NCBI GenBank assembly: GCA_964403335.1
Contig: CAYOFI010000002.1
Coordinates: 62,001-126,000, forward strand
From: CAZYAK01 sp964403335
Lineage (GTDB): Bacteria > Patescibacteriota > Gracilibacteria > Peribacterales > Peribacteraceae
DNA: 64,000 bases
Direction of reading: 5' to 3'
Position numbers and translations under genes: made by a program
The notes under the pieces: generated by a model
Told to the model about the DNA's origin: nothing
Databases searched by the model: none
The model's input: only the letters and a program-made list of their open reading frames with translations
Part shown: one piece after another, positions 24,441 to 32,146 of the stretch
How positions within the stretch are numbered: position 1 is the first letter of the stretch
Layout: each line of letters opens with the position of its first letter

Positions 24441-25484
24441 ATGCATTTTCGCGGATTTTTTCACTCATTATTGGCACTGACGATGCTTGCGCAGACCGGA
24501 GTCTCCTTTGCACCAATCGCCCGCGCTGCGGAAGGCACGACTGTTTCACTGGGAGCGACCGTGCTTCGAGTCAGCTCGGATTCCGAGTATCGACAGAATG
24601 CGGCAACTGCGAAGTGTCCGCAGGGCCATGTGGTGGTGAGTATCGGCTATCAGGACTCTCACCGTGGCAATAGCGACATTGTGAATGCCTTGGGAATCAT
24701 CTGCGCCAAGCTGGAAAGCAATGGAACGTTGGGTGCTCGCACGGGCCGCATCTATGCAGGTCAGCTGGGATCGCGTACGTTTTATGATATTGGTTGTCCG
24801 TCCGGAATGGTGGTATTCGGAGCGTATACGAAGGACTTCCCGTTAAACTCCGAGAACTCCGATTTCCTCGATGGATATTCGCCTCAGTGCAGGAGCATTT
24901 CTGCCGCCGGCTTGGGCAATGCCATGGGATACCTGGGCAACTCGGATTTAGACGGCAGTACTCGCAACCTTGCAAACTTTCAGTGTGGCTCCGGCGAGGT
25001 TGTCACCGGCGTGGTTGAGCGGGATTTCGATGGAAAGTACGCGGCCAACTACACGGCGACGGATTCCTACGACTGGTATTGCACAAAGATCATTGTCACT
25101 CAGACGCAAAGACCGCAGTGCTCCGATGGTGTTGATAATGCCGATGCAGAAGACGTTCTCGTTGACAGTCAGGATCCGGGTTGTCACTCCGATGGGAACC
25201 CCAACAATCCCGGCTCGTACAACCCCAACGACAACGATGAGACGAACCAGGTTCAGAAACCCCAGTGCTCAGATGGCATCGATAATGACGGAGATGGAAA
25301 AGTGGACTTCAACGATCCCGGTTGCTACACGAATGGTCAGTACAACCCCAACGACAACGATGAGACGAACACGTCATACCCCTGCTCCTGGTGCTCTTTT
25401 ACCGATGAAGCTACCGGCGTGCAGGTCAATAATGGCTGGCTGTTTGACTGGGCCAACCAGCAGGGCTGGAACTGGGGAAACTAA
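24441..25484 (+). CDS. Secreted Cys-rich protein with the CSWCSF / WANQQGWNWG C-terminal signature
   Basis: 347 residues. Signal peptide with AxA cleavage (IARAA, ~30). Residues ~55-225 form a Cys-containing domain with repeated short motifs (KCPQGHVVVSIGYQD, GCPSGMVVFGAYT, QCGSGEVVTGVVERD), reminiscent of extracellular lectin-like repeats. Two acidic Ca-binding-like units follow (PQCSDGIDNDGDGKVDFNDPGC), of the kind called 'thrombospondin-3-like'. The end reads YPCSWCSF ... WLFDWANQQGWNWGN, shared with the protein at 29583. Surface display or export tagging is inferred. Leader pyrimidine-rich; strong terminator at 25521. Confidence 0.75.
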   Translation: MHFRGFFHSLLALTMLAQTGVSFAPIARAAEGTTVSLGATVLRVSSDSEYRQNAATAKCPQGHVVVSIGYQDSHRGNSDIVNALGIICAKLESNGTLGARTGRIYAGQLGSRTFYDIGCPSGMVVFGAYTKDFPLNSENSDFLDGYSPQCRSISAAGLGNAMGYLGNSDLDGSTRNLANFQCGSGEVVTGVVERDFDGKYAANYTATDSYDWYCTKIIVTQTQRPQCSDGVDNADAEDVLVDSQDPGCHSDGNPNNPGSYNPNDNDETNQVQKPQCSDGIDNDGDGKVDFNDPGCYTNGQYNPNDNDETNTSYPCSWCSFTDEATGVQVNNGWLFDWANQQGWNWGN

Positions 25485-25520
25485 TACAACGCATCTGCTG
25501 TTTCAGGCAGTGCTATCCAA

Positions 25521-25544
25521 ACGAGGGGAAAACCCCTCGTTTTT
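25521..25544 (+). terminator. Rho-independent terminator
   Basis: ACGAGGGG-AAAA-CCCCTCGT followed by TTTT. A near-identical hairpin ends the other WANQQGWNWG protein gene at 30526. Confidence 0.9.
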
Positions 25545-25577
25545 GGTATAATTGACATATTTTTTATATAATTTATA

Positions 25578-27365
25578 ATGATATATGTGACTGCGCGCGA
25601 AGAGGACCCGTCAGGCGATGTCGTGGATCCGCTCGCTTTGCGGTCGCCCCGGGTTTTACAGCGCTATCTTCGCAGGCTCCACCCTGCACGAAAGAGTGAA
25701 GAACAACGTCTCATAGCGCAGATTCATGGTATGGAGCATGCTCTTGCCGAACGTTTGGCAGGCATCTTTGAATGGGGAGACCCGGAAACTTTTTACAGCG
25801 ATACACGCGATGACAAGCGAATCTCGGCACATTTCCGGACGCTGGGTGCCGCGTTGTCACTGCTCCTTCAGCAACCGGATGGAGAGTCCGAGGCTTCTTC
25901 GGAATATCAGGCGGTTATCTCGCATGTCCGCGATGCGATGAAGATCGTTCTGCAGGACACGCAAGATACTCCGTCTCCTGAAATTGCGAACCAAGTCTCA
26001 TGTCTGGATGCCGATCCGATTGTCGAGACCCTGGACAGGGCATGTGAGTCGCTTGCCGCGCTCACACCTGCGCATGCTTCGGCCTTCGATCTTCTACTAT
26101 TGATCGGCAGGCTCCGTCACGAGGCGGATGCGTTGGGTACTACGGAAATTTTTGCCGCATACGCGCGGGCGTCGGAGACGAGACGTCTGACATGGTGGGA
26201 CATCCGTCACGCGATTCTGGAATACACCGCCAAGTTGGCGGACCAATATCTGGAGATGCATGGCAACAATGAAACGGAACACAGGCTTTCCGATTTTGTC
26301 GTCACCCAGCGTCGTCACTACGAAGGCGTACAGCGCAACCGGTGGAAGACGATCATTCTCACGCAAGTACTGAATCCAAAGGAACGTGCGCAACTCGACT
26401 TACAGATCTTTGAACCGATGCAGTACGCGGGCCCCGCGAGTGTGAGCGATATGAAAAAACTCCATGTGCGCACGGATCTTCCTTCTGATGCGCCAGCAGG
26501 CATTCTGGATCCTGTCACCGGTATTGCAGAAGACGTGAGCGACTGGAAACCCGCACTGGATGTTGCGGTGCAGGCTGTTCGCAGCGCGAAAGCGTACGGT
26601 CCTGGGGCCGCTGAACGTCTTAGCCTTGAGATTCGTGAGGGAAAGATTCGTTTCTATGCCGCCATACTTGCTCAACGCATGCTGGCATTCTTCACGACAC
26701 GCCCCATGAAAGAAGGGGCGGAATATCTGGATTGGTGGACTATGGCGGAAGCCACACATGGATTGGCTGAATCCGCGCTTTTGTCGGCACTGCTTTCGAA
26801 GGCAAAACAGCGCTATTACGACGTCAATTGGAGTTCTGTCGGGCCTTGCGTCGAACACCTGGGCGGAATCGGGTGGGGGCTGACCGGTGCGGCGGATTAT
26901 CCCAGTCCATACATGACGGGATCGACGCTCACGGAAAGGGAAATGGCCGCGTGCCCGGCCAAATTGCCTCTGTACGATGCAGACATTGCCACGGCATGCA
27001 CGGCGGCCAGAACGGCGCCGGGTACGTCACATGCGTTCACGCTGAACGGACAGGCGCATGTCGCACACCATGTCACCCTCACAATGTCCGATCTCATTCG
27101 TGAAAAACGTGAAGGGAAACCCATGGGCTCGGAATTCTTTCGTGTGTCTGGTCAACTGATCAGGGAATCAGGACTGGTGCTGCTGCGCTGCATTCGCCAT
27201 CCAGACCCCTCAATTCCACATTCCGTGACGTTCATCTTCGGGCCCGATCCCCGCTCGCAAGAACGCCGGGATCATGCGCGAACCGCGATGGAAGACCTGC
27301 GATCCGAGCTCAAGACGGTGTACTCCGGTTCAAGCGATTCCAATGATCCTCAAAAATCGCCCTGA
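25578..27365 (+). CDS. Large cytosolic protein of unknown function
   Basis: 595 residues without signal peptide or transmembrane segments; largely helical and charged. Features seen: a basic N-terminal part (SPRVLQRYLRRLHPARKSEEQ), a central segment ending in FEPMQYAGPASVSDMKK, and a C-terminal beta-rich domain (HPDPSIPHSVTFIFGPDP). No known domain recognised. TATAAT hexamers at 25547-25552 and 25567-25572 (5 nt from the ATG) place its own promoter right after the terminator of the secreted gene. It faces the TrmB copy 2 gene, overlapping it by 56 nt. Confidence 0.7.
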   Translation: MIYVTAREEDPSGDVVDPLALRSPRVLQRYLRRLHPARKSEEQRLIAQIHGMEHALAERLAGIFEWGDPETFYSDTRDDKRISAHFRTLGAALSLLLQQPDGESEASSEYQAVISHVRDAMKIVLQDTQDTPSPEIANQVSCLDADPIVETLDRACESLAALTPAHASAFDLLLLIGRLRHEADALGTTEIFAAYARASETRRLTWWDIRHAILEYTAKLADQYLEMHGNNETEHRLSDFVVTQRRHYEGVQRNRWKTIILTQVLNPKERAQLDLQIFEPMQYAGPASVSDMKKLHVRTDLPSDAPAGILDPVTGIAEDVSDWKPALDVAVQAVRSAKAYGPGAAERLSLEIREGKIRFYAAILAQRMLAFFTTRPMKEGAEYLDWWTMAEATHGLAESALLSALLSKAKQRYYDVNWSSVGPCVEHLGGIGWGLTGAADYPSPYMTGSTLTEREMAACPAKLPLYDADIATACTAARTAPGTSHAFTLNGQAHVAHHVTLTMSDLIREKREGKPMGSEFFRVSGQLIRESGLVLLRCIRHPDPSIPHSVTFIFGPDPRSQERRDHARTAMEDLRSELKTVYSGSSDSNDPQKSP

Positions 27366-28092
27366 GAAGTTCGGCAATGCTGCGGTTTTCGATGATGGTC
27401 GCGAAAATCGCTCCCCGCTCCACTGTCACCAGGCAGATCTTGGCCCCGTAGATCATGATTTCTGCCGGGGCACCGCCTGACACGGTTTCCATGAGCCACG
27501 AATTGCGGAGGCGTATGCCGTCGCGCTTGCGCAGTTCCACGGACATGGGGCTGTTCGTGGCGATCGTGCGCATGTGCACACCCTTTTGCATGCGTCGCTC
27601 CACGAATGATCCCAGTGCAGGGGTTCCCGCGTCCTTGGACGGGTCAAGCGGATGTACAAAACCCAAAATTTCGCCTCCTTCCTTCACATCATCCAAAACG
27701 GAATTCCATGCGGCGTCCACGCCCTCTTCCCCTTCGTAAAAACGGACCCGCGGGATGTCGGTGTCGGGGTTTCGCAATTGTTCCAATTCTCCGATGATGC
27801 GGTGGGCGTCTTCCCGTTTGCGTTCCAGCATTTTCTGCTGGAACTCCACGAGCGTCAGCAAGCGCCTGGGATCGTCGGCGGAAAACAGATACACGTTCTT
27901 GCGCTGCACCATGGAGATCACGCCGCGCCGCTGCAGCTGCTGACACGTAAATTGGACGGTGCTGCGGGGGAGTTGCGTACGCTTTGCAACCTCTGATGCC
28001 GGAGCTGTTCCCAGCGCTACCAGGGTCAAGTAGACCGCTGTTTCTTTGTCGTTCAGACCTAATGAAGCAAGGACGTCAGCGACGCTATCCAT
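27310..28092 (-). CDS. TrmB-family transcriptional regulator (copy 2)
   Basis: 260 residues, clearly related to the gene at 23516: winged helix LASLGLNDKETAVYLTLVALG (in part LGLNDKETAVYLTL), ASEVAKRTQLPRSTVQFTCQQLQRRGV, the middle coiled coil with RRLLTLVEFQQKML, and the effector domain RVRFYEGEEGVDAAWNSVL. Extended -10 TGCTATACT stands 6 nt from the ATG (28099-28107 complement), so the message is leaderless. It diverges from the secreted-protein operon at 28197; palindromes in the gap are candidate operators. Confidence 0.85.
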   Translation of the reverse strand: MDSVADVLASLGLNDKETAVYLTLVALGTAPASEVAKRTQLPRSTVQFTCQQLQRRGVISMVQRKNVYLFSADDPRRLLTLVEFQQKMLERKREDAHRIIGELEQLRNPDTDIPRVRFYEGEEGVDAAWNSVLDDVKEGGEILGFVHPLDPSKDAGTPALGSFVERRMQKGVHMRTIATNSPMSVELRKRDGIRLRNSWLMETVSGGAPAEIMIYGAKICLVTVERGAIFATIIENRSIAELLRAIFEDHWNRLNRSTPS

Positions 28093-28098
28093 ATGCCT

Positions 28099-28107
28099 AG
28101 TATAGCA
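28099..28107 (-). promoter_or_regulatory. Extended -10 of TrmB copy 2 (leaderless)
   Basis: TGC-TATACT on the minus strand, 6 nt before the ATG. Confidence 0.65.
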
Positions 28108-28121
28108 AAAGTATCGTAAAT

Positions 28122-28195
28122 ATGACAGCTTTTGTTGTCATTTATATTTGGCTTCTGTAAGCCAAAATTCTATTACTGTATCTCTAAAAATACAG
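28122..28195. promoter_or_regulatory. Three inverted repeats between TrmB copy 2 and the envelope operon
   Basis: ATGACA-N8-TGTCAT (28122-28141), TTTGGCTT-CTGT-AAGCCAAA (28147-28166) and CTGTAT-N8-ATACAG (28176-28195). The first and last share the 6-8-6 geometry. TTTTGGCTT also occurs at 24326 in front of TrmB copy 1. Confidence 0.5.
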
Positions 28196-28196
28196 G

Positions 28197-29555
28197 GTGT
28201 ATGGACATAGCCCATACACAAGGTTACTGTTCAACCTTTTGTACACTGCCTTGCCACGTATACCACGCGCGATCATCGGCTCTCTCCTCCTGGTGCCTTG
28301 CATCTGGTCTGCTGCGCCGATGGTCAGCGCGGCATCATCAGCTTCGCCATACGGAAACCGGGATCTGCAAGCGCCGCTTGACCTTGCCAACGCGTACATA
28401 CTGCCCGCGGTTCATGTTCTGACTATCGATGCGAAACCTGAGGGCTCCGTTCTTCGGGGAAAGTTTACCATGCTGAATAATGAAACCTCCTCCATCGGAG
28501 GATTGCAGTACACCATGGAAGTGCGCAGCGCGGACGGTGAAACACTTTTCGATCGCATAGCCGTGCACTCGCCCGTGGCGCTCCATGGAAAACAAACGGT
28601 GGACATTCCGTTTTCCTATCCCATCCGGCCCTTTCCAGCGGGAGCCTATATTTTCCGGATTCAGATCGTCACCACAAACGGGCGCGAATTGGGGTGGGAT
28701 GACATTTCTTTCGTTCCTCCGACGGCGACGCAATTTATAAGCATGACCAATGCAGCTTTGGAACTGCCGGAATTCGGGACATCGATTGATGATCCGCTCT
28801 TGGGGCCGAATGTCGACACGGGATCAACATTTTATGTTCTTGCCACGGCTACAAATGAGGGAACGGAAACGGTAACGGTCATTCCCACCTTGTCCGCCTT
28901 CACTTTCGACGCTGCGACCGGTGATGTCACTCCTTTTGAATTTGATGCACTCACCTTTGCACCGGGACAAAAGAAAACACTTCGGTACGCCGTGAAGGCT
29001 TCGGTCAAACCGGAAGTCTACGATGGTGAATTGCAGCTGAAGGATGACGCCGGCGGCATTGTGTCTTCAACCGCTCGCTATCGGTGGGTGGTACGGGGTC
29101 GCGACGCCGTGATGATGCCACTGCGTGTCATCAAATGGGCGGCAGCCAAAAATGAAAAAATGTCCGTGGAAATTGCAGTCGCTGGGGCGGCTGATGCCGA
29201 AACCTACGAAGACGCGAGTGTGACGATTGAATTGCGCGACGAAAGCGGCCTGGTCGCGAAAGGAACAACGCCAGTGCTCCATCTGACCGACGCGCTTTCG
29301 CACGGCATTTTGGACATCACTCTTGAGCGGAATGTGGGACGATCGCCGGTTCTTCGCTCGATCGTCACTGCACATGACGGCGTCATTTTGGATGATCAAT
29401 CCGTATCGATGCCCGCAGAGCCCGGTTCATCAATCTCCTTCTCCATTTCTCCCCTTGTGATAGTGACAGGTCTGTTCATTGCCATAGTGGCGATGTCGAT
29501 CGTCGCGCAATTTTCCCAACGCCGTTCATCCCGCAAGCATCCGGCCAACTCCTAA
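28197..29555 (+). CDS. Exported beta-sandwich protein anchored by a C-terminal helix
   Basis: 452 residues from a GTG start (the only one that leaves the signal peptide intact; AIIGSLLLVPCIWSAAPMVSAA). Several Ig/CARDB-like beta-sandwich segments (VLRGKFTMLNNETSSIGG, FYVLATATNEGTETVTV, VSSTARYRWVVRG) fill ~55-410, then one hydrophobic helix (VIVTGLFIAIVAMSIVA) and a basic tail (QRRSSRKH): an outward-facing protein fixed in the membrane. It opens an operon with the WANQQGWNWG protein (27 nt gap). No catalytic motif is seen; an adhesive or structural role is likely. Confidence 0.7.
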   Translation: MYGHSPYTRLLFNLLYTALPRIPRAIIGSLLLVPCIWSAAPMVSAASSASPYGNRDLQAPLDLANAYILPAVHVLTIDAKPEGSVLRGKFTMLNNETSSIGGLQYTMEVRSADGETLFDRIAVHSPVALHGKQTVDIPFSYPIRPFPAGAYIFRIQIVTTNGRELGWDDISFVPPTATQFISMTNAALELPEFGTSIDDPLLGPNVDTGSTFYVLATATNEGTETVTVIPTLSAFTFDAATGDVTPFEFDALTFAPGQKKTLRYAVKASVKPEVYDGELQLKDDAGGIVSSTARYRWVVRGRDAVMMPLRVIKWAAAKNEKMSVEIAVAGAADAETYEDASVTIELRDESGLVAKGTTPVLHLTDALSHGILDITLERNVGRSPVLRSIVTAHDGVILDDQSVSMPAEPGSSISFSISPLVIVTGLFIAIVAMSIVAQFSQRRSSRKHPANS

Positions 29556-29582
29556 CTTGTTTCTAATTTTTCCTTCATTCGT

Positions 29583-30488
29583 ATGAATCGCTTTCTCCTT
29601 CGTTGCAGTGCACTTCTCCTGCGCAGCCTTCTCATGACCATCCTTATCGCCGGTCCCGGATTGGCATCGGCCGCAGGCGGAGGAAACGGTCGAGAGGTTA
29701 AATCGCCAAATTCTTCCGCGGATTATCACGGTTTGCCGGGCGGCTATGTGGTGGAATTGTTCATCAACGCTCCCATTCACAACGTTCACGCAGGGTATTA
29801 TCAGAAAAATGCAGTACCGCTGAATTACCGGGTCAGATTTGCCGTCTGTGGCAACCGGATTTCGTATGTCCGTGTCGTCGGGCGCATCGATCTCAACGGG
29901 GGCAAGCAGACGACGCTCACGGGCACAAACGCCAACTGGATGGTCATCCACAACCAAGTCTATCAAGCCGGCCCAACATGCCCGGCTGGAAGCTTTTCCA
30001 AAAATGGCCTGAGTATGTGTTTCTACGACAGATATTTTAACCAACCGATGGATCTTCGGTTTATCAAAAGCTGCCAGACCACCTTGCAGCTTGTGGCTAA
30101 ACTCGGACAAGAGGGGTTGGCGGGCAAGGGTCAGTTTCCATCAGACATCCCGCATGCAACCGTCGCCCCGAATGACGCGTGGATCGCTCACGGATGGGCC
30201 CATGGCGTGAACATCTGGCTGAACTTTGCCTGTCCGTCTTCGTCCAGCTCTTCTTCCCGTTCGTCGTCTTCGTCATCATTGTCCTCCTCATCTTCCTCGT
30301 CCTCATCCTATGCGTGCTCCTGGTGTTCGTTCGCGTCATCCAGCTCAAGCTCCGGCACGCAACCTCATTATCAGTGGAACAACAACTACACATCGTCATC
30401 CAGCTCCAGCTCAAGCAGCAGTGCCATTAATCCTCATGACTGGCTGTGGAACTGGGCCAACCAGCAGGGCTGGAACTGGGGCTACTAA
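29583..30488 (+). CDS. Secreted Ser-rich protein with the CSWCSF / WANQQGWNWG C-terminal signature
   Basis: 301 residues. Signal peptide (LLMTILIAGPGLASAA). A ~190-residue domain with Cys pairs follows (VCGNRISYVRVVGRI; GPTCPAGSFSKNGLSMCFYD; NFACPSS). Then long serine runs (stalk-like, ~215-245 and ~275-285) flank YACSWCSF, and the protein ends DWLWNWANQQGWNWGY. The two motifs and their order match the protein at 24441. Ser-rich linkers are typical of cell-surface stalks and sites of glycosylation; the nearby TMTC-like proteins could provide that. Pyrimidine-rich leader; terminator at 30526. Confidence 0.75.
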   Translation: MNRFLLRCSALLLRSLLMTILIAGPGLASAAGGGNGREVKSPNSSADYHGLPGGYVVELFINAPIHNVHAGYYQKNAVPLNYRVRFAVCGNRISYVRVVGRIDLNGGKQTTLTGTNANWMVIHNQVYQAGPTCPAGSFSKNGLSMCFYDRYFNQPMDLRFIKSCQTTLQLVAKLGQEGLAGKGQFPSDIPHATVAPNDAWIAHGWAHGVNIWLNFACPSSSSSSSRSSSSSSLSSSSSSSSSYACSWCSFASSSSSSGTQPHYQWNNNYTSSSSSSSSSSAINPHDWLWNWANQQGWNWGY

Positions 30489-30525
30489 TACCATGCATCT
30501 GTTGGGTCGTGCAGTGCTATCCAAA

Positions 30526-30549
30526 ACGAGGGGGAAACCCCTCGTTTTT
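30526..30549 (+). terminator. Rho-independent terminator
   Basis: ACGAGGGG-GAAA-CCCCTCGT with a T5 tail; the sequence before it (GCAGTGCTATCCAAA) is also shared with 25510-25525. Confidence 0.9.
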
Positions 30550-30550
30550 C

Positions 30551-32113
30551 TTATGGAAGTTGCTGTCGCAGACGTGCGGCAACATCGCGCTTTCCGGCCC
30601 TATCCAACTCCAAAGCAATAGCAACCAGCGCATCGCGCAGCGACGGATCACCCAGCACCTGACGCGATGTTATATGGTCCGCAATACGTGCATACATGTC
30701 TATGGCCCCCTGTGTACGACCCGTCTCGGCCAATACAGCCGCTGCATTGATGTACGGCACAAGATACAGGGGATAGGCACTGATGGCTTTTGTGTAGAGT
30801 GCCAGTGCCTCGTCATTTTGTTGCTGCTCATCCAGAATAAGTCCCAATCCGTTGAGCGCGACGGGATTCTGAGGATCGCGCTCAACAATCGATGTGAAGA
30901 GCGTCTCGCTGGTTTTCCACTGCATCGCATAATTCGCACTGATGCCGGCACATGCGACGATCGCAAGCGCCATTGCCGTGAAAAATCCGAACTGCAACTT
31001 GGGCTTCAAGCGTACGAGCCATTCGATGAGCATTCCGCACAGCAAAAAGATGCCGAGCGACGGAAGATACGCATACTTATCCGATGCGAAAAACAACAAT
31101 CCCCCCTTTTGCGCCGCGGCCCACGTGGGAAACAGCATCAGCAAGAAAAATCCCGCGCCGAATGCCAGATGACGGACTCGCGTGAACATGACACCGATCA
31201 TGATGATCAAGGCGACGATGCCCGCGATCATCCACGCATCGACCGACACGGGTTCGCTCTGAAAATGCAAAAGTGACAGATGTGCCGGCCACAGGAACGA
31301 AATCATCGTGTAACCGATCGATTTCAGCGCCAGAAGCGCGCCTGTCGAAAACCCGAGCGGCGCGAGGAATCTGCTTCCCCCGTACACTCCCGCGATCATC
31401 AGCGGGATCATGATGATCAGATACGGCCATTTTTCCATGAAAAGCGTTTTGCACCTTTCGCGCCCGCGCATCCAATCTACAAAGAAAAATGTCATGCACA
31501 AGGGAAAAACAGCGATTTTTGCGAGCAACGCGCAGGCGTACAGGACAATGCTCCACGCGCGCATTTTCCCGTCGCCTGAATCAATCCACCGGAGATAGGT
31601 CATCAGGGACAGCAATGAAAAGAATGCCGCTAAAAGATCTTTGCGCGCCGCCGCCCACAGCACAGCTTCCGTCTGCAGCGGATGGACGGCAAAAAGCAAC
31701 GCGGCGACCGCCGATGTCCGCTGTTGCCCGGTTAGACGATAGGAAAATTTGAAAACAAGGAACGTACAACCGGCATGCAGCAGGATATTTGTCAGATGAA
31801 ACATCCACGGCTCAATGCCCGCGATGCTCGCATCGACTTGATACGACAGAATGGTCACCGGCAGATAGAGCAGCATCGTGTACGACCCGAATGCCTGCAG
31901 CATTGCCGTACCGGATACAGGGTGCAAAAGAGGATTCTGGGTGATGAAGCCCGGATCATCGATTCCTATAAAATCGTGGGCTATGAACGGGAAGTACAGC
32001 AAGAACGCAAGTATGGCCCCCACAGCTCCCCACAGGACATCCGGCCGACGGAAATGCGATATGCGCAGCACGATTGCCAGGATATACCTGCCAAAGAAAC
32101 TGGAACATTCCAT
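30551..32113 (-). CDS. TMTC-like GT-C membrane protein with TPR domain (copy 2)
   Basis: 520 residues. Same architecture as the gene at 20886: acidic first loop FIGIDDPGFITQNPLLHPV (IDDPGFITQN), VHPLQTEAVLWAAARKDLLAA, about ten hydrophobic helices and C-terminal TPRs (NPVALNGLGLILDEQQQND). A strong Shine-Dalgarno (AAGGGGGAG) lies 5-13 nt before the ATG, unlike most genes here. It shares its short upstream region with the divergent histidine kinase. Likely glycosyltransferase acting on exported proteins, by family analogy only. Confidence 0.75.
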   Translation of the reverse strand: MECSSFFGRYILAIVLRISHFRRPDVLWGAVGAILAFLLYFPFIAHDFIGIDDPGFITQNPLLHPVSGTAMLQAFGSYTMLLYLPVTILSYQVDASIAGIEPWMFHLTNILLHAGCTFLVFKFSYRLTGQQRTSAVAALLFAVHPLQTEAVLWAAARKDLLAAFFSLLSLMTYLRWIDSGDGKMRAWSIVLYACALLAKIAVFPLCMTFFFVDWMRGRERCKTLFMEKWPYLIIMIPLMIAGVYGGSRFLAPLGFSTGALLALKSIGYTMISFLWPAHLSLLHFQSEPVSVDAWMIAGIVALIIMIGVMFTRVRHLAFGAGFFLLMLFPTWAAAQKGGLLFFASDKYAYLPSLGIFLLCGMLIEWLVRLKPKLQFGFFTAMALAIVACAGISANYAMQWKTSETLFTSIVERDPQNPVALNGLGLILDEQQQNDEALALYTKAISAYPLYLVPYINAAAVLAETGRTQGAIDMYARIADHITSRQVLGDPSLRDALVAIALELDRAGKRDVAARLRQQLP

Positions 32114-32131
32114 CGTTTCTCCCCCTTGCGC

Positions 32132-32140
32132 TGCTAGACT
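32132..32140 (+). promoter_or_regulatory. Extended -10 of the histidine kinase (leaderless)
   Basis: TGC-TAGACT with the hexamer 6 nt before ATG 32147. Confidence 0.6.
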
Positions 32141-32146
32141 GTGGAC

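Noticed and set aside
30238..30430. TCC/TCG-rich repeats that could be mistaken for a CRISPR array
   Set aside because: They encode the serine linkers of the secreted protein in-frame; no spacers of constant size.
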